Assembly: GCA_018710985.1 (NCBI GenBank)
Contig: DVIV01000064.1
Location: 1-64,000, forward strand
Direction: 5' to 3'
From: Candidatus Limiplasma pullicola
GTDB lineage: Bacteria > Bacillota > Clostridia > Christensenellales > Aristaeellaceae
Length of the DNA stretch: 64,000 nucleotides
The translations under genes and the position numbers were made by a program. The notes beneath the pieces were generated by a model. The model did not search any database. It was not told where the DNA came from and was given only the letters and a program-made list of their open reading frames with translations. Positions 37,801-46,363 of the stretch are shown one piece after another. Every line of letters begins with the position of its first letter. Position 1 is the stretch's first letter.

Positions 37801-38124
37801 ATGCTGGTAGGGCGGGTTACGGGCAATGTGGTGAGCACCAACAAGGTCGATACGCTGCGCGGGGCGAAGCTGCTGATCGTGCAGCCCGTGGTGCTGGAGA
37901 CGCTGGAGATGAAGGACGATTACGTGGTCTGCGTGGATGACGTGGGCGCGGGCGAGGGCGACCTGGTGTTCTGCGCCTACGGAAGCTCCGCCCGGCAGTC
38001 GGACACGTCCAAGAAGGTCGCTTCGGATTACACCATCTACGGCATCGTGGATTCCATCAACATGCGCGGCACGCGCACCTACGACAAGGCAAAGGAGGCG
38101 GAGGCATGCAGCTGGCAAAAGTGA
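37801..38124 (+). CDS. BMC-P pentameric vertex protein 1 (EutN/CcmL)
   Basis: MLVGRVTGNVVSTNKVDTLRGAKLLIVQPV; VDDVGAGEGDLVFCAYGSSAR. Confidence 0.93.
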   Translation: MLVGRVTGNVVSTNKVDTLRGAKLLIVQPVVLETLEMKDDYVVCVDDVGAGEGDLVFCAYGSSARQSDTSKKVASDYTIYGIVDSINMRGTRTYDKAKEAEACSWQK

Positions 38125-38408
38125 TCGGGAGCATGGTCAGCACCCGCAAGTCGGACCGGCTGCATGGGCTCAAGCTCCTGGTGGCCGTGCCCATCGACAT
38201 GGACACCTTTGAGGAAAAGGGCGCGCCCTTCATCACCGTGGACACCGTGGGCGCGGGCGAGGGCGAGATCGTGATGTGGGCGGGCGGCAGCTCGTCGCGT
38301 CAGACTGATCTGACCACCAACAAGCCCGTGGACAGTTCCATCGTGGGAATCGTGGATTTCGTGGACATTCTGGGCAAGCGCGTGTACGACAAGGGGAATG
38401 CCTCATGA
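38106..38408 (+). CDS. BMC-P pentameric vertex protein 2 (EutN/CcmL)
   Basis: MQLAKVIGSMVSTRKSDRLHGLKLLVAVPI; VDTVGAGEGEIVMWAGGSSSRQ; overlaps preceding gene. Confidence 0.93.
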   Translation: MQLAKVIGSMVSTRKSDRLHGLKLLVAVPIDMDTFEEKGAPFITVDTVGAGEGEIVMWAGGSSSRQTDLTTNKPVDSSIVGIVDFVDILGKRVYDKGNAS

Positions 38409-38695
38409 AGATCGCGCGCGTGACGGGGACGGTGGTTTCCACCGTCAAATATGAGAAATATCGAGGCTATAAGCTGCTCAAGGTGAGGCATCTCACCCTG
38501 GAGGGCGAGCTCACAGGCGAAGAGCTCATCGCTCTGGATGCGGCGGACGCGGGCATTGGCGATATCGTGCTGGTCAACAACGACGGCGGCGCTGCGCAGA
38601 TGGTCACGGGGGACAAGACGCTGATCGCGAGCGTCACCATCTGCGGCGTGGTGGACTGCTATACCTGGCAGGGCAAACACGTGGCCTGCCATTAG
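38405..38695 (+). CDS. BMC-P pentameric vertex protein 3 (EutN/CcmL)
   Basis: MKIARVTGTVVSTVKYEKYRGYKLLKVRHL; ADAGIGDIVLVNNDGGAAQM. Confidence 0.9.
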   Translation: MKIARVTGTVVSTVKYEKYRGYKLLKVRHLTLEGELTGEELIALDAADAGIGDIVLVNNDGGAAQMVTGDKTLIASVTICGVVDCYTWQGKHVACH

Positions 38696-38705
38696 GGGGA
38701 AGCGC

Positions 38706-38969
38706 ATGAACATCGGAAAGGTCGTGGGCTCCGTGGTCTGCACGGTTAAAACCCCCACGCTGGAAGGCATCAAGCTGCTGGTGGTCCGCCAGATCGTCAA
38801 CGGGAAGGAAAAGGGTCTGATCATCGCCTGCGACGGCACACGCCAGGCGGGCATCGGGGACGTGGTGTACATGATCGGCCGCAAGGAGGCGGCGCTCATG
38901 CTGGACCTTCAGGACCCGCCGCCCAGCGACATCACCATCGCCGGCATCATTGACCCGGAAACGCTGTAA
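38706..38969 (+). CDS. BMC-P pentameric vertex protein 4 (EutN/CcmL)
   Basis: MNIGKVVGSVVCTVKTPTLEGIKLLVVRQI; RQAGIGDVVYMIGRKEAALML. Confidence 0.9.
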   Translation: MNIGKVVGSVVCTVKTPTLEGIKLLVVRQIVNGKEKGLIIACDGTRQAGIGDVVYMIGRKEAALMLDLQDPPPSDITIAGIIDPETL

Positions 38970-38975
38970 ACAAAA

Positions 38976-39010
38976 GCGGCCCGGCTCCCTTGACGGGAGT
39001 CCGGGCCGCG
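38976..39010. terminator. Hairpin terminator between convergent BMC operon and cell-wall gene
   Basis: gcggcccggctccc ttgac gggagtccgggccgc, one bulge; T-rich on the minus transcript. Confidence 0.7.
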
Positions 39011-39021
39011 TGCTGCGTCCG

Positions 39022-40329
39022 TTACCAGGTTGCCTTGCTGGCGGTAGTCACCGCCGCCTGATGGTCGGGATCGACCTTGTCGCTCTCATGGGTCTTGCTG
39101 TTCTTGAAGTGGATGCAGAAATGTCCGTCAAAGTTGTTGGAGGAGATCGTGGTGGTGCCGTGCGGCATGCCGTTCATGGACGCTGCGTAGACATGGCCGT
39201 TATAAAGAATCAGGATGGCGCGCCGGCTCCAGCTCCATTCGCCGCCGTAGATGCTCTTCATGGTGGCGGTGTCCTCGGCGGTGCGGGGCTCGGCGTCCAG
39301 ATGATTGTAGCCCGACCAGCGCACGACTTCAAAGGTCTTGCCGGTTTTCACGTCCTTGACGGTGAAACGGGCGTTCTTGGGAATGACGTTGGTCACCTTG
39401 TCCTCGAACCAGTCCAGCACCTCGGTTTCGTAGGTCTTGGAGCCGGAGGAGGAAGAGTCGGACGAGCCCACCGAGCCGAAGATGACGCGGATGGTGGAAG
39501 AACCGGCGATGCCGTCCTCCTTCATGTTGCGCTTCTTCTGGAACTGCTTTACCGCAGCCACGGTGCCCTCGCCGTACACGCCGTCAATGGCGCCGTCATA
39601 GTACCCCAGGCATTCCAGCGCCTGCTGGAGCTTGACCACGTTGGACCCGCTGTCGCCCTCGCGGCTGGTGCCGGGCGCGGAGCCGATTTCCGATATGTCG
39701 GAAACGGTGGGATATTTTGAGCTGGACGACGAGGACGATGACGTGCTCCCGGAAGCGCTGCTGCCCGGCTCCGGTTGGGTGGTCATGGAGGTTTTGCTGC
39801 AGCTTCCAAAGATGCTGGTCACCGTGGAGGTGCCCGCATAGCCGTCGGCTTCCAGCCCCTCGTCCTTCTGGTACTGGGTGACGGCCTGCGTGGTGCCGTC
39901 GCCGTAGATGCCGTCGATCTTGCCGTCGTAATAGCCCAGGATGTCCAGCGCCTGCTGTAGCTTCTTGACGTCGCTGTTCTCATCCCCGATGCGCATGATG
40001 CCCGGCGCGCTGCCCAGCGCCTTGATGCTGGCAGCCGCGGCCGCGGCGGCGGAGGGAGATTGCGTTACGTATTTTTTCATCATATAGCCGGTAAAGTTGC
40101 CGTAGCGCACCTTGTACCAGTCGCCGGATTTGCCCAGAATATCCACTTCTTCGCCTTCCGGTACGGTTTGCAGGGCGCTGGATTCCTTGTCCGCCTCCTT
40201 GCGCAGCACGACCTTGGCGTTCGTCACGCCCGTATCCGCCGCCAGGGCGGCCCTGGGAGGCGCCATGCAGCTCAGCGCGACCGCCAGCGCCAGCGCGGCG
40301 CAAAAAACCTGCCGCAGGGCGCGGCGCAT
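39022..40329 (-). CDS. Secreted SH3b plus double peptidoglycan-binding-domain protein
   Basis: Signal peptide, SH3b (LRKEADKESSALQTVPEGEEVDILGKSGDWYKVRYG), two PG_binding_1 repeats (VKKLQQALDILGYYDGKIDGIYGDGT; VVKLQQALECLGYYDGAIDGVYGEGT). Confidence 0.85.
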   Translation of the reverse strand: MRRALRQVFCAALALAVALSCMAPPRAALAADTGVTNAKVVLRKEADKESSALQTVPEGEEVDILGKSGDWYKVRYGNFTGYMMKKYVTQSPSAAAAAAASIKALGSAPGIMRIGDENSDVKKLQQALDILGYYDGKIDGIYGDGTTQAVTQYQKDEGLEADGYAGTSTVTSIFGSCSKTSMTTQPEPGSSASGSTSSSSSSSSKYPTVSDISEIGSAPGTSREGDSGSNVVKLQQALECLGYYDGAIDGVYGEGTVAAVKQFQKKRNMKEDGIAGSSTIRVIFGSVGSSDSSSSGSKTYETEVLDWFEDKVTNVIPKNARFTVKDVKTGKTFEVVRWSGYNHLDAEPRTAEDTATMKSIYGGEWSWSRRAILILYNGHVYAASMNGMPHGTTTISSNNFDGHFCIHFKNSKTHESDKVDPDHQAAVTTASKATW

Positions 40330-40419
40330 GCCGCTACATGCCTTATCTACGACCATGTGAATCAGTTCCTCCTTTGCAGTGGGGAAAAGAGGGCAGTATC
40401 CCTCACAGGTTGCAACGCC

Positions 40420-40448
40420 AATATATTACGAAATTATTAAAATGTCAA
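40420..40448 (-). promoter_or_regulatory. SigA-type promoter for the SH3b/PG-binding gene
   Basis: Minus strand TTGACA - 17 bp - TATATT. Confidence 0.75.
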
Positions 40449-40531
40449 GACGGTTGTGTGAACTGTTACAGGCGTTGCAGCTTCCAAAAACCAGTCATTT
40501 TGATATCTTTTCAGCAAAATTGGGGAAACTA

Positions 40532-40618
40532 TTGACGAAAACGGAAATCGAGATTAAACTATCATGGTGTTCATGGTTCATTCATAATTTTGCCATGCCA
40601 CGGACACACCGATATGAT
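40532..40618 (+). promoter_or_regulatory. Two tandem SigA-type promoters upstream of the 809-aa ORF
   Basis: TTGACG-17-TAAACT (40532-40560) and TTGCCA-17-TATGAT (40590-40618). Confidence 0.6.
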
Positions 40619-40633
40619 GTAAGGGGTTAGTGT

Positions 40634-43063
40634 ATGAAGGAGATCAACGGTACCATCACGCTTGCCTATGTAGAGGAGGACAACAGGCAGCGCGTCATTT
40701 TCCGCGTCATACCGCTTTGTACCCGCGAGGGGAACGTTTTTCACGGCGGCGCGGACGATTTTCCCGACGAGGGCAGCCTGCGCATCGTGCCGGATAAGCG
40801 CGAGCAGAGCACTTTTAAGGAAAGAATGCGCGAGGCCGGCGGCCTGTGCGCCATCCAGCTCGCCAGCGAAGGCAAGGAACTGATGAAGGTTCGGCAGAAC
40901 CGCAACTACGCCCCCGATGAGGGAGAACGCAACCAGTACGCGATTTATTCGGATGTGATCTGCGAGCTGGCCGAGGACGGCTGCTTCGAGGTGGTGGAAC
41001 CGGGTACCGACGCTTCCCAGGCCCTTACGGCAAAGGTGCTTCTGCATAAGGACAAAATGCTATACGGCCCCGTGGAAAAGGAACAGGCGCTGACGACGGC
41101 GGTGGAAGGGCTGAAGCCCTTTGGCAACGACCGCTTTTTGCTGCATACGGTGGAAACGCCCGCCCTGGGCCGGCACAGCATTTACTGGGACCCGGAGGCG
41201 ACCCTGAACTGGCGGCAGCGCCGCAACAGCCTGCGGCGCAAGGATAAGGAGCGCGCCGCCGCGACGGAGGAGGAAAAGGCCAAGAAAGCCGAGCCCAAGG
41301 CCAAGTCCGAAGAGAAGCCCGAGAAGCCCCGCAAGGAAAAGCCTGAAACCGCGCCCAAGGCGGAGACAAAGCCGGAAAAGCCCGCCAGGCAGGACCCGCA
41401 TACCCGCCGGGTGGAGCGCGCCGCCGAGATCGCGCGCCAGGAAGAGGAGCAAAAGGCGCGCGAGGCCGAGACGGCCGGTGCGCGGCAGCCTGCTGCGGAA
41501 GAAGCGGAGGAGGCGCTGCCCATCGGCGCGCGACTGGATATTCTGGACAGCGAGCTGCCCTTTGAGCAGCAGATTTCCCGCCTGGCCCAGCCCCTCAGCG
41601 AGAGCGCCAACCGCCTGACGAATGACGCTCCCGCGCCGGAGGAGGAAGTCCCCCAGGCCGTGGCGCGCTTTTCGGGAACGCCGCTGGTCGGCACGGGGGA
41701 GAAAATCGTTCGTACGCGCCGCCGTCCGGAGAGCATGCATCATGTGGTGGAGCGCCAGATGCGCGGTCAGCGGGACGAAATCATGGGGGAGGAGCTGGGC
41801 AGCGGAACCTATGGCCTGGTGGAAAACCCCATCGAAAGCCTGCGCACCTGCATGGAATACGTCTGGCAGAACGCCGACATGCGCCAGCAGGCCATGGACA
41901 TGCTGATGGAAAATGAGGCGTTCACCACGGATGTCGCCGCCGCGCTGCGCCGGGGCGGAATCAACCTCAACGCTGCCGCGGCCGCCCGCGAGCAGCTGGC
42001 CGAGATTGAGGCCGATCGCCTCAGCCTGCTGATGCAGCTGGAGACGGCCAAGGAGAACGAAAAGAAGTTCCGTGAAGAAGTGATCGCCAAGCTTTCGCAG
42101 AAGCGCCGGGATGAGGCGGAACGCCTGAAAAAAGAGGTGGACCAGCTTTCGCGCCAGCGCGAGACGCTCTTGGAGCAATCCCGCGCGCTCAGCACCGAAA
42201 ACGCCTCCCGCCTCATCGACTTTATCGCCGGGCAGATGAGCTGCCTGAGCGGCGCGGGGGAGCAGCGGGTGCTGCTTTCGCCCGTGATCGGGCACACCTA
42301 CACCCAACAGGAGCTGGCCGAGCAGCTGCGCGTGCACATGAACGACAGCGGATTCAGCATCAGCGATGACGAGGCCGTGAGCCTGCTGATCAATTTCTCG
42401 CTCTATGACGCGCTGTGCTTCCGCGCCCGCACCATCACCGATGCGCAGCTTTTTGCCGAAGTGCTGCTGGAGAGCTTCGGACTCAAGAGCGTATCGGCCA
42501 CGGTTTGCCCCGGCGCCTACGTGGAGATGATCAGCCTGCTGCCCGAGGACGGCCGGCGGACCCCCACCGTGACCGTGCAGCCCCTTGGCACCGAAACCAT
42601 GACCGTCTACGGCCACAAGACCCTGTTCCTCACGGATGAAAGCGCCATGCCCGAACCCGACCGCCTGCTGCCGTATCCGGTGATCAGCGTGCCGGCCATG
42701 TTCAAGCGCGGCTTTGGCCGCGCGGCGCAGTGGCAGCCCGTGGAGGCGGCTTCGCTGGAGTCGTTTACCGCCATCCGCGCCGATTCGCACCCCATGCTCA
42801 GCGACGCCGAAAAATGGTTCACCGACCTCAAGCGCGTGCTTTCCCAGGCGGAACTCGTGCTTCCGGACGCGATGGCCGTCGGCATGCGGCGCTTCATCGA
42901 AGTGGCCTCGCGCAAGGTGCGCGGCGGTTTCCTGGCGGCGGCCGATATGGCGGCCAGCAACTGGGTGGTGCCGCTGCTGACGCTCAGCGGCTGCGATACC
43001 GCGAAGGTGGCCGACGCACTGGCCGGCCTGCCCCGTACGATGGACCTGCTGGGCATCCGTTGA
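40634..43063 (+). CDS. Large hypothetical protein with charged low-complexity and coiled-coil regions
   Basis: 809-aa ORF; Lys/Glu/Pro-rich middle, coiled coil around AEIEADRLSLLMQLETAKENEKKFREEV; no family recognised. Confidence 0.8.
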   Translation: MKEINGTITLAYVEEDNRQRVIFRVIPLCTREGNVFHGGADDFPDEGSLRIVPDKREQSTFKERMREAGGLCAIQLASEGKELMKVRQNRNYAPDEGERNQYAIYSDVICELAEDGCFEVVEPGTDASQALTAKVLLHKDKMLYGPVEKEQALTTAVEGLKPFGNDRFLLHTVETPALGRHSIYWDPEATLNWRQRRNSLRRKDKERAAATEEEKAKKAEPKAKSEEKPEKPRKEKPETAPKAETKPEKPARQDPHTRRVERAAEIARQEEEQKAREAETAGARQPAAEEAEEALPIGARLDILDSELPFEQQISRLAQPLSESANRLTNDAPAPEEEVPQAVARFSGTPLVGTGEKIVRTRRRPESMHHVVERQMRGQRDEIMGEELGSGTYGLVENPIESLRTCMEYVWQNADMRQQAMDMLMENEAFTTDVAAALRRGGINLNAAAAAREQLAEIEADRLSLLMQLETAKENEKKFREEVIAKLSQKRRDEAERLKKEVDQLSRQRETLLEQSRALSTENASRLIDFIAGQMSCLSGAGEQRVLLSPVIGHTYTQQELAEQLRVHMNDSGFSISDDEAVSLLINFSLYDALCFRARTITDAQLFAEVLLESFGLKSVSATVCPGAYVEMISLLPEDGRRTPTVTVQPLGTETMTVYGHKTLFLTDESAMPEPDRLLPYPVISVPAMFKRGFGRAAQWQPVEAASLESFTAIRADSHPMLSDAEKWFTDLKRVLSQAELVLPDAMAVGMRRFIEVASRKVRGGFLAAADMAASNWVVPLLTLSGCDTAKVADALAGLPRTMDLLGIR

Positions 43064-43090
43064 GAGCCCTGTGCAAAGGAGGAAAAACCC

Positions 43091-43342
43091 ATGCTGGAGT
43101 ACAAGTTCGATACCCAACTGCTGATCGAGGGAACGGGGCTGGACGAGGACAAGATCAACGATTATATCACCCGCAACATCAAGGGCGACTGTCTGCTGGC
43201 CGTGGGTGACGACGAGCTGATCAAGATCCACTACCACACCAACGAGCCTTGGCAGGTGCTGGAATACTGCGCCTCGCTGGGCGACATCCACGATATCGTG
43301 GTGGAGAACATGGAGCGCCAGTCCGCCGGGCTGGACGGCTGA
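43091..43342 (+). CDS. Small stand-alone protein resembling the middle region of FakA/YloV-type DAK proteins
   Basis: 83 aa: KFDTQLLIEGTGLDEDKINDYITRNIKGDCLLAVGDDELIKIHYHTNEPWQVLEYCASLGDIHDIVVENMERQ. Confidence 0.75.
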   Translation: MLEYKFDTQLLIEGTGLDEDKINDYITRNIKGDCLLAVGDDELIKIHYHTNEPWQVLEYCASLGDIHDIVVENMERQSAGLDG

Positions 43343-43357
43343 AAAGCGAAAAACAGT

Positions 43358-43398
43358 GGAGCCGGAGCACATTGCGTGCTCCGGCTCCTTCGTTTTTC
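43358..43398. terminator. Bidirectional intrinsic terminator
   Basis: Perfect 13-bp stem ggagccggagcac/gtgctccggctcc followed by ttcgttttt. Confidence 0.85.
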
Positions 43399-43406
43399 TT
43401 TTCGGA

Positions 43407-46205
43407 TCAGTAGGCGCTTGCCATGGCCTGCGTGAGCAGGGCCATGGCGCCGGCCACATCCGCCATGCCCGGGTTGCCGCTGGAAAGGATGCTTTCCAGC
43501 GAGGCCGCCGCATTCTGGATGTTGAGATAGGCGGCGGAGGAAGCGTCCATGGACCCCATCAGGTCATAGGCGCTTTGCAGAAGCTGCCGCGCGTCGGGCA
43601 CGAGCGAGTTCTCCGTGGACCCGTCGGTAAAGCCGACGTCGGCCCAGCCGCCTCCGGTGGAGGTTTCATAGCTGGTATGCAGCGTGCAGTAGCCCAGGTT
43701 GCTGGCCGTGCCTAGGTATTCGGCGATGACCGGGCCGTACTGGCTGTCGTTGACATAGGCGCTGAGCGGATGGCCGTTTGGAATGACGACCACGCCCGTG
43801 GTGGTGGTGCTGGGGCAGTATTCCGTCGCCAGCATGCCGGTCTGCGTGCAGGTGACCACGGACTGGTGCATCTGGCACGATACGGTGGGCACCGTGGGCT
43901 CGTACCAGTAATCGGTCACCACGCCGTAGCCCTTGCTGTCGTTGTAGCAGGCTTCGGTGGCCAGCTGGCCGCTCACGGCGCAGGTCGTCACCTTGACCAG
44001 CCCCAGGTCCTCGGGGTTGGCCTCGATGATGTCGCGGTCCTCCAACCCCTTGACCTCGTGAATCTTGGTCATGTAGCTCTTCCAGATGGGCAGCGCGCCG
44101 GAGCTGCCCGTGGTCTTGGAGGACAGGGGCTTGTAGTTGTCATGGCCCACCCAGATGGAACTGACGTACCAGCCCGTCATGCCCACGAAGGTGACGCCGC
44201 GCTGGTCGCTGTTGGTGCCGGTTTTGCCGGCTACGGTCTGTCCGCTGATCTTGGCGGCGGTGGCCGTGCCGCCGGAGACCACGTCCTTCATCATGTCCAC
44301 GATCATCCAGGCTGTGGACGGGCGGAACACCTGCCGGCGTTCCTGCTGGGCATGGCTGTCATAGACCACGTTGCCGGCGCTGTCCGAGATGCCCAGGAAG
44401 GAAATCGGCTCCTGATAGACACCCCCGTTGCCAAGGACCCCGAAAGCTACGGCCAGCTGCACCGGGGTGATGCCGCTGGAGCCCAGCGACAGGCCGAAGG
44501 GCGTTGCGTCGATGTTGTCGCGGTCCACCCCCATGCGCAGGAGGAAGTCCACCGACCGGTCCACGCCGACCATGGTCAGAAGCGTCTGGGCTGCGGCCAC
44601 GTTATGGCTGCGCTTCATGCCGTTGCGCAGGGTTTCGGGGCCTACGTAATCGCCTCCGCCATAGTTTTTCGGCCAGGTGTCCTTGCCGTCCGAACCGGTC
44701 CATCCGCTGATGGGCACGGGGATGTTATAGACGACGCTGGCAGGGGAGTAGCCCATCTCCAGCGCGGGCGCATAGACGGCAATGGGCTTGATGGCGGAGC
44801 CGACAGGCATCTTCATGTCCGTGGCCCGGTTGAGCGTCTTGCGGGCGGTGGGCCGCGTGCGCGAGCCCACGATGGCCTTCAGCTCGCCCGTGCGGTAGTC
44901 CAACACCACCGCTGCGGCCTGCGGCTGCACGATCTCGTCATAGGTGCCGTCGTAGTTGAGGGTGCGGTAGACCTTGTCGCTGGGGTCGCGCAGGGCGGGA
45001 TAGCTGTCCCACGTCTCCAGCGTTTCCTCCACGATCTCCTGAATCTCGGTGTCGATGGCCAGCGTCACGTGGTAGCCGCCGGTGCGCAGCTCGTTTTCCA
45101 TCTTGCTGCGGTTTTCGCTGGTATCCTCCAGTCCGTTGAGCTCAAGGAAGCAGTCCACGATGTCCTGCACGGCGTATTCCACATAATGGGCGTATTTGTA
45201 CATGCCGTCGCCCTCGGTGGTGGAGGTTTCCAGCACATGCGCGGTGGAGGGGTCCAGCGCCTCCTGATACTGCTGCTGGGTGATGAACTCGTTTTCATAC
45301 ATGCAGCGCAGCACATAGTCGGTGCGGTTGTTGGTGATGGCCTTGTAATCGGTGGTGTCGGAGGAACGGGTGTAGAAATTGCGGCGCGGGTTGTAGTAGT
45401 AGGGATTGTTGGTCAGCCCCGCGAGCATGGCGCACTCGCGCAGGGTCAGCTCGCTGAGCTCCTTGCCGAAATAGCCCTGCGCCGCCACCTGCACGCCGTA
45501 GTAGTTTTCACCCAGATAAATGGTGTTGAGATAGTATTCCAGAATTTGCAGCTTGGTGTATTTGGTCTCCAGCTGCATGGCCAGATAGGCCTCCTGAATC
45601 TTGCGCTTGTAGCTGAGCTCGTTGCTCAGCACCGTGTTTTTGATCAGCTGCTGGGTGATGGTCGAGCCGCCCTGCTGCGTACCGGAGACGAAGTTCTGGA
45701 TGAAGGAGCCGATGATGCGCTTGATGTCAATGCCGTTGTGGGTATAAAAGCGGGCATCCTCCACGGCGACAAAGGCATTTCGCAGGTTTTCCGGCATGAG
45801 GGAGATATTGACCATGATGCGGTTTTCGGTGCCCTTGTAATCGGTGATCACATTGCCCTGGGCATCGTAGAGAAAGCTGGTCTTGTCCTGGTCATCCAGA
45901 AGGGTCAGGTCCAGCGTGGGGGCGGTTTCCATATATCCCTTGGCAATGCCGACCACCGCGCCCGCCAGTGCCAGCCCGCACAGCACGATGAGCAGCGCCG
46001 TCAGGCGCACGGCGTTGACCAGCACCGACAGCACAAAATTGGGCTTGGTCAGCCTGGGTTTGAATATGGTGCGCTTGCGGGGCGCGTCCTCTTCCTGAGG
46101 CGGATGGTAGGCGGGATCGCTCTCCCAGCCCTCCTCATAGGAGTCGCCGCCGCTCTGTTCATAGGGCTTGGGCTGGCCGTCATACGGCTCGTTGGAATGA
46201 TACAA
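43407..46205 (-). CDS. Class A penicillin-binding protein (PBP1A-like)
   Basis: Transglycosylase FVAVEDARFYTHNGIDIKRI, GGSTITQQLIKNT; transpeptidase GSAIKP, SHN, KTGT motifs; TTG start with GGGAGGGAA RBS. Confidence 0.95.
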   Translation of the reverse strand: MYHSNEPYDGQPKPYEQSGGDSYEEGWESDPAYHPPQEEDAPRKRTIFKPRLTKPNFVLSVLVNAVRLTALLIVLCGLALAGAVVGIAKGYMETAPTLDLTLLDDQDKTSFLYDAQGNVITDYKGTENRIMVNISLMPENLRNAFVAVEDARFYTHNGIDIKRIIGSFIQNFVSGTQQGGSTITQQLIKNTVLSNELSYKRKIQEAYLAMQLETKYTKLQILEYYLNTIYLGENYYGVQVAAQGYFGKELSELTLRECAMLAGLTNNPYYYNPRRNFYTRSSDTTDYKAITNNRTDYVLRCMYENEFITQQQYQEALDPSTAHVLETSTTEGDGMYKYAHYVEYAVQDIVDCFLELNGLEDTSENRSKMENELRTGGYHVTLAIDTEIQEIVEETLETWDSYPALRDPSDKVYRTLNYDGTYDEIVQPQAAAVVLDYRTGELKAIVGSRTRPTARKTLNRATDMKMPVGSAIKPIAVYAPALEMGYSPASVVYNIPVPISGWTGSDGKDTWPKNYGGGDYVGPETLRNGMKRSHNVAAAQTLLTMVGVDRSVDFLLRMGVDRDNIDATPFGLSLGSSGITPVQLAVAFGVLGNGGVYQEPISFLGISDSAGNVVYDSHAQQERRQVFRPSTAWMIVDMMKDVVSGGTATAAKISGQTVAGKTGTNSDQRGVTFVGMTGWYVSSIWVGHDNYKPLSSKTTGSSGALPIWKSYMTKIHEVKGLEDRDIIEANPEDLGLVKVTTCAVSGQLATEACYNDSKGYGVVTDYWYEPTVPTVSCQMHQSVVTCTQTGMLATEYCPSTTTTGVVVIPNGHPLSAYVNDSQYGPVIAEYLGTASNLGYCTLHTSYETSTGGGWADVGFTDGSTENSLVPDARQLLQSAYDLMGSMDASSAAYLNIQNAAASLESILSSGNPGMADVAGAMALLTQAMASAY

Positions 46206-46363
46206 GGCGTTCCCTCCCGAAAAGCATAAGGCGTTGATCCGCCTTTCATTATAGCATACCTGAGGCGGACGCGCCATAGCGCCCCTGTAACAATCGGCCG
46301 GAACGCGGCGGGTTGTTTTTCAGGCGCGCCGCGCATATCCATGCAACGAAAGGAGGGGGTGAA

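Noticed and set aside
23935-38969. Fucose/rhamnose-type or ethanolamine/propanediol-type BMC
   Set aside because: No fucose/rhamnose kinase or isomerase, no lactaldehyde reductase, no ethanolamine lyase, diol dehydratase or glycyl radical enzyme in the operon; MtnK and MtnA point to a different sugar.
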